Positions 51,360-61,700 of a DNA stretch of 64,000 nt are shown here, one piece after another; position 1 is the stretch's first letter, and every line of letters starts with the position of its first letter. The notes below the pieces were generated by a model, which was given only the letters and a program-made list of their open reading frames with translations, did no database searches and was not told the origin of the DNA. This DNA is from Bradyrhizobium oligotrophicum S58. GTDB taxonomy: Bacteria; Pseudomonadota; Alphaproteobacteria; Rhizobiales; Xanthobacteraceae. A program made the position numbers and the translations under genes. The stretch is taken from the NCBI RefSeq assembly GCF_000344805.1, contig NC_020453.1, positions 3,443,001 through 3,507,000 of the forward strand, in the 5' to 3' direction.

Positions 51360-52647
51360 ACTTCGTCTCGACCTCGATACCCATGCTCTTCAGGAATCCG
51401 GTGGGCAGAATGCCGCCGACGCAGACAATGACGGCATCGTTTCGGATGGTGCTCGTGTCACCATCAGCATCGATGTCGACGTCGTCCTGGCCGATTCGTT
51501 TCACCGACGAATTGTAGATGACGCGGAGCCGTCCCGATCGAGTGGTGTCCTCCACCCGTTGGCGGTTCTTCAGTTTGGCGCGACTGAACGACTCGCTGCG
51601 ATGAGACAGGGTCACCGTCGTTCCGGGTTCGTCCGCGATGGAGCACGCGGCTTCCAATGCGGCGTCGCCGCCGCCGACCACGAGCACATGCTGGCCGCGA
51701 TATTGTTCGGGGTCGATCAGTCGATAGACGACCTTGGTCTGCTCTTCGCCCGGAACCTCCAGCTTGCGCGGCGTTCCGCGCCGCCCGATCGCCAAGAGGA
51801 CTGAATGCGTTCTGTGGCTGCCGCGGTTCGTCCTGACATCAAATCGATCTCCGACACGCGTGACCGCTTCGACGCGCTCGCCGACGTTCACCCTGAGACG
51901 GGCTTTGCGCACGATGCTCATGAAGAAGGCGATCAGCTGTTCCTTGCTGAGCTCCCTGAAGTTGAACTTTCCCGCGAGCGGAAGCGTGAAGGGAGCGGTC
52001 ATCACCAGTTTGCCGCGCGGGAAGTGCGCGACCGTGCCGCCGAGCGAGTCCTGTTCGAGGGTGACGAAACGCAGCCGATGCTGAAGACACGCGAGACTCG
52101 CCGAGAGACCGGCCGGACCGCAGCCGACGATCACGACGTCGAGCATGTCCGACTTGCCGACATTCTTGATCCTGCGGACGGAGTCGATCGCCTGGCGCCC
52201 TTGCTCGATAGCGTTGCGGACGAGGCCCATTCCTCCGAGCTCTCCCGCGATGAAGATGCCGGGCACGTTGGTCTGGAACGCCTCGTCCACGTTCGGAATG
52301 TCGATGCCGCGCGTCTCGGTGCCGAAAACCAGCGTGATGGCGTTCACAGGGCAGACCGCTTTGCAGGCGCCGTGCCCGATGCAGTGCGAGGGCTCGACGA
52401 GCGAAGCCTTGCCGCCGATCAGGCCGAGAATGTCGCCCTCCGGGCAAGCCCTGACACATGAGCCGCAGCCGATGCACAGGGCATGATCGATGATGGGATG
52501 GAGCGATGCCGGTTCGAGAAGACCGGCGTCCTTGGCGGCCGAGAGCTTCGCGACGCTCTTTATCTCTTTGCGTTTGCGTACGGCCATGTAGGTCGCCCAG
52601 ACGCCGAGCATTGGGGCGGCGTAGACCATCAGGAGATTGAGCGCCAT
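51346..52647 (-). CDS. Membrane-anchored ferredoxin-flavoprotein oxidoreductase
   Basis: A 433-residue redox protein. An N-terminal membrane helix (residues 1-22) is followed by a ferredoxin-like domain: CIGCGSCVRACP (Cys58, 61, 64, 68) and CIGHGACKAVCP, in which the second ligand position (92) is His, not Cys. Next is VPGIFIAGELGGMGLVRNAI, normally the C-terminal end of a thioredoxin-reductase-like domain, and only then the FAD motif GCGPAG (175-180) and the NAD(P) motif VVGGGDAALE. The TrxR-like domain thus appears circularly permuted. It probably passes NAD(P)H or ferredoxin electrons to the membrane. Divergent from the cytochrome b gene. Confidence 0.9.
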   Translation of the reverse strand: MALNLLMVYAAPMLGVWATYMAVRKRKEIKSVAKLSAAKDAGLLEPASLHPIIDHALCIGCGSCVRACPEGDILGLIGGKASLVEPSHCIGHGACKAVCPVNAITLVFGTETRGIDIPNVDEAFQTNVPGIFIAGELGGMGLVRNAIEQGRQAIDSVRRIKNVGKSDMLDVVIVGCGPAGLSASLACLQHRLRFVTLEQDSLGGTVAHFPRGKLVMTAPFTLPLAGKFNFRELSKEQLIAFFMSIVRKARLRVNVGERVEAVTRVGDRFDVRTNRGSHRTHSVLLAIGRRGTPRKLEVPGEEQTKVVYRLIDPEQYRGQHVLVVGGGDAALEAACSIADEPGTTVTLSHRSESFSRAKLKNRQRVEDTTRSGRLRVIYNSSVKRIGQDDVDIDADGDTSTIRNDAVIVCVGGILPTGFLKSMGIEVETKYGTA

Positions 52648-53002
52648 GTCCTCTCTCTCATCTTCTCTTACGAACTGGCGGCGGAGGAGAGCAGCCGCTG
52701 CAAGCCACGCAAGAAGTCCGGTCGCGTAGCTAGATGCAAACTCCTCTCAACAGATGACGACATAGAAATTCCTGATTGATCTGTAGACCTGCGGACAAAG
52801 ATGAGATCGATCGTTGAACAGATGCCGTCGGCGGAAATATGGCTCGTACTGATCGCGGACTAATAACGTCGTTGTCGAATGACGCATGGAGCTATTGCAA
52901 GTGGTTATCAGGAAGCACTCTCTCGACTGAGATCCGGAGATCCGCGGGCGAGCCGGACATCCTCCGACCCGGTATCCGGGATTTGCAGGAAGCGTCGACG
53001 AT
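52648..53002. promoter_or_regulatory. Divergent promoter region of the redox island
   Basis: About 355 bases between the divergent flavoprotein and cytochrome b genes. It should hold promoters for both. Seen: a small hairpin CCCGGTATCCGGG near 52970. No FixK-, Fur- or TTCAG-type repeat was found by eye. Confidence 0.45.
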
Positions 53003-53881
53003 ATGAGCAGGGCAGCGGTCGCGCGCGCGAGTGGCAATCCTCTTCGAGGAACCCTTCCGGTCGTCATCACGGTCGTCGTCATCGGAGCGATCGGCACCGG
53101 GTGGCTGCAGAAGGAGGAAGAATATATTACGCCAGGATCGGGAACCGGGTACTGGCTCGGAATATACGGCAGCGTCGCGATGTTATCGTTGCTGGCCTAT
53201 TCGATGCGCAAGCGCTTCAAGTCGCTGCGCGGGATGGGCTCGGTGCCGTTCTGGTTCAGGACGCACATGCTGCTGGGTGTCGTCGGTCCGGTGCTCATCC
53301 TGTTCCATGCAAATTTCAAGCTGGGAGCGCTCAACAGCAACGTCGCGTTCTTCGCCATGCTGATCGTTGCGATCAGCGGCGTGATCGGCCGGTACATCTA
53401 CGGCAAGATCCACATGGGTCTCCATGGCGGAAGGGCGCGCGTCAAAGAGCTGCTCGTGGAGGCCGAGACGATGCGGACGGAGCTCGGTCAGGAGATGCAG
53501 GCCGCGTCGTTCGTGTCGCGCGAGTTGGCCACCTTCAGCAAGGGTCTCGACAAAAGGGTGCCGCGAACCGCGTTGGGCAGCCTGCGGACCGGGGCGATCA
53601 TCGCCGCGCGCACGCGGCGGCTGCGTGTCAACGTGACTGCGGAAGCGCGCCGGCTCATTCGCGCCGAGGCGAAGCGGGCGCGATGGTCATGGTCCGAGCG
53701 GCGTCGCCGCGAGAAGCGGGTCGAAGAAGTCGTACGGCGGTATGCCGCTGCAGTGCGGAAGGCCGCCGAGCTGACATTCTTCGAGCGGCTGTTCTCGCTG
53801 TGGCACGTTCTCCATCTGCCGCTGTTTTTTCTCATGTTGCTGGCGGGTCTCGTTCATGTCTGGGCCGTCCACCATTATTGA
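53003..53881 (+). CDS. Di-haem b membrane protein
   Basis: A 292-residue protein with five membrane helices (about residues 18-35, 50-68, 84-105, 112-131 and 264-289). His88 and His102 in helix 3 and His271 and His285 in helix 5 are each 14 residues apart, the spacing of bis-His-ligated b-haem pairs, as in ferric-reductase-like and quinol-oxidising cytochromes b. Between helices 4 and 5 is a ~120-residue basic, coiled-coil-like insertion. First gene of the rightward cytochrome operon, 12 bases before the 18-haem gene. Probably links a quinol or flavoprotein donor to the periplasmic cytochromes. Confidence 0.85.
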   Translation: MSRAAVARASGNPLRGTLPVVITVVVIGAIGTGWLQKEEEYITPGSGTGYWLGIYGSVAMLSLLAYSMRKRFKSLRGMGSVPFWFRTHMLLGVVGPVLILFHANFKLGALNSNVAFFAMLIVAISGVIGRYIYGKIHMGLHGGRARVKELLVEAETMRTELGQEMQAASFVSRELATFSKGLDKRVPRTALGSLRTGAIIAARTRRLRVNVTAEARRLIRAEAKRARWSWSERRRREKRVEEVVRRYAAAVRKAAELTFFERLFSLWHVLHLPLFFLMLLAGLVHVWAVHHY

Positions 53882-53893
53882 CGGAGCTTCGTG

Positions 53894-55252
53894 ATGAGGT
53901 GGCGCCTTGCGGCAGTTATTGCCGTCATCATCGGTGTTGTGGCGCTGCCGGCCGGGCTTCGCGCGCAGACGTTGCTGGAAAAGCTGGTGATGCCGGGGCC
54001 GCTGGTCGAGAACCATGCCAAGCTCGAGAGCGAATGCGGAAAGTGCCATGAAGCCTTCACGCGGAAGGCGCAGTCGGGTCTCTGCCTCGATTGCCACAAG
54101 GAGATCGCAGTCGATCGCAGGCAGCATGAACGGCTGCATGGACGTGAGCAGGCGGCGCTGACCCAGGAGTGCAGGCAGTGTCACACCGATCACAAGGGAC
54201 GTGGAACCGACATCGTTCAACTCGACAAGGAAACCTTCAATCACGACATGACGAACTACAGGCTGGTCGATTCGCACAAGAGTGTCCCTTGTGCTGGATG
54301 CCATGTCGCGAAGGTGAAGTTCCGCAACGCGCCATCGACCTGCTTCGAGTGTCACAAGGCGCTCGATCCGCATCGCGGCCGGCTCGGCGAGCGCTGCGAC
54401 AACTGCCACACGGCGGTGAAATGGCGCGCGACCAAGGAATTCGACCATACGAAGACCCGGTTTCCCCTCGTTGGCGCGCACAAGTCGGTCGCTTGTGCAA
54501 CGTGCCATTCCGGCCAGCAATACAAGGATCTGCAGACCTCGTGCGGTTCATGCCACCGTCTTCAGGACGTCCATGCCGGCCGCTTCGGCGACAAATGCGA
54601 GACGTGTCACGATCAGGAGAAGTGGAAGACGGTCCGCTTCAACCATGACAAGACCCGTTTCCCGTTGCGAAATGGGCATGCCAAGGTGAAGTGCGAGAGC
54701 TGCCATACCGGCGACCTCTACCGGGACAAGCTCGCGACGTCATGCGTCGCCTGTCACCGCAAGCAGGATCCTCATCAGGGCAAGCTCGGCGAACGCTGCG
54801 AGACGTGCCATAGCGATGCGGGCTGGCGGAAGAAGCTCTCCTTCGATCATGAGATTACGCGCTTTCCGTTGATAGGTCTGCACAGGTCGGTGCCCTGTGA
54901 GGAGTGCCACCGCACGCCGACCTACAAGAACACGCCGATGGCCTGTGAGAGCTGCCACAAGGATTTCCACCAGGGACGGCTCGGGGGACGGTGCGCGACT
55001 TGTCACAATCCGAACGGCTGGCGGCTGTGGCGCTTCGATCACGGGCGGCAGACACGGTTCCCGCTGGTTGGGGTCCACCAGACAATCACATGCGAAGCCT
55101 GTCATAAGGCCAAGTCGCCGACGGATCTGAAATTGCCGATGGATTGCTTCAGCTGCCATCGCAGCTCGGACGTGCACAACGGCACGTTTGGCCAGACGTG
55201 CGAGCGCTGCCATGTCGCAACGGGATGGCGCAACGTTCAGATCAGGAACTGA
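53894..55252 (+). CDS. Exported 18-haem cytochrome c
   Basis: A 452-residue protein with a signal peptide (RLAAVIAVIIGVVALPAGLRA) and 18 CxxCH motifs, first at residue 48, last at 436. Three N-terminal haems are followed by five tri-haem modules of about 65-68 residues, each with three CxxCH and three further His (for example DPHRGRLGERCDNCH, FDHTKTRFPLVGAH), consistent with bis-His coordination. The FDH...FPLVGxH link also opens the giant cytochrome, so the two are related. ATG 53894 has GGAG 8 bases upstream. A likely periplasmic relay between the b-haem protein and the giant cytochrome. Confidence 0.95.
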   Translation: MRWRLAAVIAVIIGVVALPAGLRAQTLLEKLVMPGPLVENHAKLESECGKCHEAFTRKAQSGLCLDCHKEIAVDRRQHERLHGREQAALTQECRQCHTDHKGRGTDIVQLDKETFNHDMTNYRLVDSHKSVPCAGCHVAKVKFRNAPSTCFECHKALDPHRGRLGERCDNCHTAVKWRATKEFDHTKTRFPLVGAHKSVACATCHSGQQYKDLQTSCGSCHRLQDVHAGRFGDKCETCHDQEKWKTVRFNHDKTRFPLRNGHAKVKCESCHTGDLYRDKLATSCVACHRKQDPHQGKLGERCETCHSDAGWRKKLSFDHEITRFPLIGLHRSVPCEECHRTPTYKNTPMACESCHKDFHQGRLGGRCATCHNPNGWRLWRFDHGRQTRFPLVGVHQTITCEACHKAKSPTDLKLPMDCFSCHRSSDVHNGTFGQTCERCHVATGWRNVQIRN

Positions 55253-55736
55253 TTCGACGGGCCGCTTTGATCGCACCCGATGTCCGATATCCTGGGGTCG
55301 AGCTGAGATGAGCTCGCATCAGCTGTGAACGTGCACGCAGAACAATGACTTGAGCGCTGCTCTGCGAGAACCTCGCGCGCGAAGGACGCCGTAATCCTTA
55401 CGAGCCATTCAGCTTGAGTTCAGCTTGGCCCAGTTTTGGGCCAGCTTTGCGCGTCTCTGGAAGCCCTGTCGTAGGCGTACCATACGCTGCCTGATCGAGC
55501 TGATGACGTAGTCGCCGCTCGATCAACGTAGCGCTGGATGAAGGAGCAGGGGCGTTCGGAGTATTCGGTGGCTGGGGAGATATGCCGCCGAGCCGTACAG
55601 AAAATCTGCAAGAACTGACTGGGTTTGTCACGGCGATCGTCGATCAGCGAGGCCCTGGAGGTCTCTGATCGATGAGTCCGATCGCCGTTGCATGTCCGGA
55701 TGGCGATCGAGTCGAGAGTGAAGATCGGAGTTTGAG
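55253..55736. other. Upstream region of the giant cytochrome gene
   Basis: About 484 bases without a gene. It contains the TTCAGCTTG direct repeats and the overlapping palindrome described separately (55408-55449). The length suggests the giant cytochrome gene has its own promoter rather than only read-through from 53003. Confidence 0.5.
55408..55449 (+). promoter_or_regulatory. TTCAGCTTG direct repeats, candidate OmpR-type operator
   Basis: TTCAGCTTG at 55408-55416 and 55419-55427 (11-bp period), with a third CAGCTT at 55442-55447, 21 bp after the second. The second copy overlaps a palindrome TGGCCCA (55426-55432) / TGGGCCA (55437-55443). Direct repeats one helical turn apart are the binding pattern of OmpR/PhoB-family regulators, and such a regulator is encoded in this island (44473-45126). 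Confidence 0.5.
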
Positions 55737-58700
55737 TTGGGCAGCTGCTACAGCAAGCGGGGGCTGTTGGCGCGAGCATCGCACCGTCTGGTGCGGTGGC
55801 TGCTCGCTGGTGTGCTGCTCGCCTTCGCGTTTGCAGGGCAGGCTGCTGCGCAGAGCTCGTTCGACCATCTCTCGACCGGGTTTCCGCTGACTGGAAGTCA
55901 TGTCGGCGTGGAGTGCTCGTCCTGCCACGTCGGCGGGCGGTTCAAGGGCACGCAGACGCAGTGCGCCAGTTGCCACAACGGCGCACAGACGGCGGGCATG
56001 TCGGTCAACCACCCGATGACCACGCGGCGATGTGAGAGCTGCCATCAGACCTCGACATGGAAGGACGTTCGCGCGATCGACCATACCCAGGCAAAGGCTT
56101 CGTGTACGACCTGCCACAACGGCGTCATGGCCCTGGGGAAGCCGAAGAACCACATCACGACGGCGGCGCAGTGCGATGTCTGTCACAGGTCGACCGCCAG
56201 CTTTCGCGTCAGGATGAAGATGGATCACGCCGGCATCGTCGCCGGGTGTGCGAATTGCCACGACGGCGCGACGGCGCGCGGCAAGTCGGGCAACCATCTT
56301 CAGACCAATCTGCCGTGCGAGTCCTGTCACACCAGCACCGCCAGCTTCGCTGGCGCGGGCTTCAAGCATGCGGCCACCGATACCAGCTGCGCGACCTGTC
56401 ACAACGGCAAGACGGCGCTCGGGATGACCACGCCGCCGCACATTCCGACCGGCACCCTGCAGTGCTCGAACTGCCATACCAACACCGCGGCAAGCTTCAC
56501 GTCCTACACGATGAACCACACGGCTGTGGCGACGGCGCGGTGCGACAGCTGCCACAACGGCTCGTTCACCGGCCAGGGCAGCAAGGGCGCGCTGGGCACG
56601 GCGTCGTACCCGAACCACGTCGCGACCGGCGGCGCCGACTGCGTCAGCTGTCATGCCAAGGCGGCGAGCGGCTTCACCAGCTGGGGCGGCGCGGCCTTCA
56701 AGCATGCGGCGACCGACACCAATTGTTCCTCGTGCCACAACGGCAAGACGGCGCTCGGCATGACCACGCCGCCGCACATCCCCGTGACAGGGATCCAGTG
56801 CTCGAATTGCCATAGCAACACGGCGGCGGCGTTCGACGTCTACACGATGAGCCATGCGGCAGTGAGCGCGAGCCGCTGCGACAGCTGCCACAACGGCGGC
56901 TACACCGACCAGGGCAACACCGGCGCACTCGGCACCAAGTCTTACCCGAACCACGTCGCCACCAACGGCCAGGACTGCATCACCTGCCACGCGACCGCGG
57001 CCAGCGGCGGCTTCAAGAGCTGGGGCGGCGCCGGCTACAAGCACGCCGCGACCGACACCAATTGCGCGACCTGCCACAACGGCAAGACCGCGCTGGGCAT
57101 GACCACGCCGCCGCATATCCCGACCGGGACGCTGCAATGCTCGAACTGCCATACCAACACCGCGGCGAGCTTCACCACCTACACCATGAACCATGCCGCG
57201 GTAGCGACGGCACGCTGCGACAGTTGCCACAACGGCTCGTTCACCGGCCAAGGCACCAAGGGCGCGCTGGGCACGGCGTCGTATCCGAACCACGTCGCCA
57301 CCGGCGGCGCCGACTGCGTCAGCTGCCATGCCAAGGCCGCGAGCGGCTTCACCAGCTGGGGCGGGGCTGCCTTCAAGCATGCCGCCACCGACACCAATTG
57401 CGCGACCTGCCACAACGGCAAGACGGCGCAGGGCATGACCACGCCGCCGCATATCCCGACCGGGACGCTGCAATGCTCGAACTGCCATAGCAACACCGCG
57501 GCGAGTTTCACCACCTACACCATGAACCATGCCGCGGTATCGACGGCGCGCTGTGACAGCTGCCACAACGGCTCCTTCACCGGCCAGGGCACCAAGGGCG
57601 CGATGGGCACCGCGTCCTACCCGAACCACGTTGCGACCGGCGGGGCGGACTGCGTCAGCTGCCACGCCAAGGCCGCGAGCGGCTTCACCAGCTGGGGCGG
57701 GGCTGCGTTCAAGCATGCCGCCACCGACACCAATTGCGCGACCTGCCACAACGGCAAGACGGCGCTGGGCATGACCACGCCGCCGCACATTCCGACCGGG
57801 GCGCTGCAATGCTCGAACTGCCATACCAACACCGCGGCAAGCTTCACGTCCTACACGATGAACCACGCTGCGGTAGCGACGGCGCGCTGTGACAGCTGCC
57901 ACAATGGCTCGTTCACCGGCCAGGGCACCAAGGGCGCGATGGGCACCGCGTCCTACCCGAACCACGTCGCCACCGGCGGGGCGGACTGCGTCAGCTGCCA
58001 CGCCAAGGCGGCCTCGGGCGGCTTCACCAGCTGGGGCGGGGCTGCCTTCAAGCATGCCGCCACCGACACCAATTGCGCGACCTGCCACAACGGCAAGACG
58101 GCGCAGGGCATGACCACGCCGCCGCACATTCCGACCGGGGCGCTGCAATGCTCGAACTGCCATACCAACACCGCGGCAAGCTTCACGTCCTACACGATGA
58201 ACCACGCTGCGGTAGCGACGGCGCGCTGTGACAGCTGCCACAACGGCTCCTTCACCGGCCAGGGCACCAAGGGCGCGTTGGGCACCGCGTCCTACCCGAA
58301 CCACGTCGCCACCGGTGGAGCCGACTGCGTCAGCTGCCACGCCAAGGCCGCGAGCGGCTTCACCAGCTGGGGCGGTGCGGCGTTCAAACATGCCGCAACC
58401 GACACCAACTGCGCGACCTGTCACAACGGCAAGTCGGCGCTGGGCATGACCACGCCGCCGCACATCCCGACCGGGACGCTGCAGTGCTCGAACTGCCATA
58501 CCAACACCGCGGCGAGCTTCACCACCTACACCATGAACCACGCCGCGGTATCGACGGCGCGCTGCGACAGTTGCCACAACGGCTCGTTCACCGGCCAGGG
58601 CACCAAGGGTGCGCTGGGCACCGCGTCCTACCCGAACCACGTCGCCACCGGTGGAGCCGACTGCGTCAGCTGCCACGCCAAGGCCGCGAGCGGCGGCTTC

Positions 58701-61700
58701 ATCAGCTGGGGCGGGGCTGCGTTCAAGCATGCCGCCACCGACACCAACTGCGCGACCTGTCACAACGGCAGGACCGCGCTGGGCATGACGACGCCGCCGC
58801 ACATCCCGACCGGGACGCTGCAATGCTCGAACTGCCATACCAACACGGCAGCGAGCTTCACCACCTACACGATGAACCACGCGGCGGTAGCGACGGCGCG
58901 CTGTGACAGCTGCCACAATGGCTCGTTCACCGGCCAAGGCACTAAGGGTGCGATGGGTACGGCGTCGTACCCGAACCATGTTGCGACCGGCGGGGCGGAC
59001 TGCGTCAGCTGCCACGCCAAGGCGGCCTCAGGCGGCTTCACCAGCTGGGGCGGGGCTGCCTTCAAGCATGCCGCCACCGACACCAATTGCGCGACCTGCC
59101 ACAACGGCAAGACGGCGCAGGGCATGACCACGCCGCCGCATATCCCGACCGGGACGCTGCAGTGCTCGAACTGCCATACCAATACGGCGGCGAGCTTCAC
59201 GACCTACACGATGAACCACGCGGCGGTAGCGACGGCGCGCTGTGACAGCTGCCACAATGGCTCGTTCACCGGCCAAGGCAGCAAGGGCGCGTTGGGTACG
59301 GCGTCGTACCCGAACCATGTTGCGACCGGCGGGGCGGACTGCGTCAGCTGCCACGCCAAGGCGGCCTCAGGCGGCTTCACCAGCTGGGGCGGGGCTGCCT
59401 TCAAGCATGCCGCCACCGACACCAATTGCGCGACCTGCCACAACGGCAAGACGGCGCAGGGCATGACCACGCCGCCGCATATCCCGACCGGCACGCTGCA
59501 GTGCTCGAACTGCCATGCCAACACCGCAGCGAGCTTCACCACCTACACCATGAACCACGCCGCGGTATCGACGGCACGCTGCGATAGCTGCCACAACGGC
59601 TCGTTCACCGGCCAAGGCACCAAGGGTGCGATGGGCACCGCGTCCTACCCGAATCACGTCGCCACCGGCGGAGCGGACTGCGTCAGCTGCCACGCCAAGG
59701 CCGCGAGCGGTGGTTTTACCAGCTGGGGCGGCGCTGCCTTCAAGCATGCCGCCACCGACACCAACTGCGCGACCTGCCATAACGGCAAGTCGGCGCAGGG
59801 CATGACCACGCCGCCGCACATCCCGACCGGCACGCTGCAGTGCTCGAACTGCCACAGCAACACCGCGGCGAGTTTCACCACCTACACCATGAACCATGCC
59901 GCGGTATCGACGGCGCGCTGTGACAGCTGCCACAACGGCTCCTTCACCGGCCAGGGCACCAAGGGCGCGATGGGCACCGCGTCCTACCCGAACCACGTTG
60001 CGACCGGCGGAGCGGACTGCGTCAGCTGCCACGCCAAGGCCGCGAGCGGCTTCACCAGCTGGGGCGGGGCTGCGTTCAAGCATGCCGCCACCGACACCAA
60101 TTGCGCGACCTGCCACAACGGCAAGACGGCGCTGGGCATGACCACGCCGCCGCACATCCCGACTGGCGCGCTGCAATGCTCGAACTGCCACAGCAACACC
60201 GCGGCGAGTTTCACCACCTACACCATGAACCATGCCGCGGTATCGACGGCGCGCTGTGACAGCTGCCACAACGGCTCCTTCACCGGCCAGGGCACCAAGG
60301 GCGCGATGGGCACCGCGTCCTACCCGAACCACGTTGCGACCGGCGGAGCGGACTGCGTCAGCTGCCACGCCAAGGCCGCGAGCGGCTTCACCAGCTGGGG
60401 CGGGGCTGCGTTCAAGCATGCCGCCACCGACACCAATTGCGCGACCTGCCACAACGGCAAGACGGCGCTGGGCATGACCACGCCGCCGCACATTCCGACC
60501 GGGGCGCTGCAATGCTCGAACTGCCATACCAACACCGCGGCAAGCTTCACGTCCTACACGATGAACCACGCTGCGGTAGCGACGGCGCGCTGTGACAGCT
60601 GCCACAATGGCTCGTTCACCGGCCAGGGCACCAAGGGCGCGATGGGCACCGCGTCCTACCCGAACCACGTCGCCACCGGTGGAGCCGACTGCGTCAGCTG
60701 CCACGCCAAGGCCGCGAGCGGCTTCACCAGCTGGGGCGGTGCGGCGTTCAAACATGCCGCAACCGACACCAACTGCGCGACCTGTCACAACGGCAAGTCG
60801 GCGCAGGGCATGACCACGCCGCCGCATATCCCGACCGGCACGCTGCAGTGCTCGAACTGCCATACCAATACGGCGGCGAGCTTCACCACCTACACCATGA
60901 ACCACGCTGCGGTAGCGACGGCGCGCTGTGACAGCTGCCACAACGGCTCGTTCACCGGCCAGGGCACCAAGGGTGCGCTGGGTACGGCGTCGTACCCGAA
61001 CCATGTTGCGACCGGCGGGGCGGACTGTGTCAGTTGCCACGCCAAGGCCGCGAGCGGCGGCTTCACCAGCTGGGGCGGCGCGGCGTTCAAGCATGCCGCA
61101 ACGGACACCAACTGCGCGACCTGCCATAACGGCAAGACGGCGCTGGGCATGACCACGCCGCCGCACATCCCGACCGGCACGCTGCAGTGCTCGAACTGCC
61201 ATACCAATACGGCGGCGAGCTTCACCACCTACACCATGAACCACGCGGCGGTAGCGACGGCGCGCTGTGACAGCTGCCACAACGGCTCCTTCACCGGCCA
61301 GGGCACCAAGGGCGCGATGGGTACGGCGTCATTCCCGAATCACGTCGCCACCGGCGGGGCCGATTGCGTCAGCTGTCATAGCAAGGCCGCCAGTGGTGGC
61401 TATGTCAGCTGGGGCGGCGCCGCGTTCACCCACTCCGCGGCCAATACCAATTGCTCCACCTGCCACAACGGCTCGAGCGCCAAGGGCTTGACGACGCCGC
61501 CGCACATTCCGGTGACGGGCGTCCAGTGCTCGAATTGCCACAGCAACACGGCGGCGAGCTTTGCGACCTACACGATGAGCCATGCCGCCGTGCACGCCAC
61601 GCGCTGCGACAGCTGTCACAACGGCTCGTATCGCGGCCAGGGCCGTAAGGGTGCGCAGGGGCCGGATCATAGCGCCAAGGCGCAGGATTGCGGCTGCTGC

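Noticed and set aside
52648-53002. FixK- or FNR-type box between the divergent redox genes
   Set aside because: Only half-sites such as TTGAT were found; no complete TTGAT-N4-ATCAA.
55398-55779. Short leftward frames upstream of the giant cytochrome gene
   Set aside because: They overlap the probable operator and the signal-peptide codons and resemble no protein.
55644-61280. Very long leftward open frames (over 1,100 and 600 codons) opposite the giant cytochrome gene
   Set aside because: They exist because the sense repeats keep antisense stops away. Composition is Arg/Ala/Gly/Val-rich and repetitive, there is no start signal, and the sense frame has a signal peptide and haem motifs.
56388-61451. 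Tandem repeats as a CRISPR array or non-coding satellite
   Set aside because: The units are 336/339 bp, in frame throughout, without spacers, and encode conserved haem motifs.
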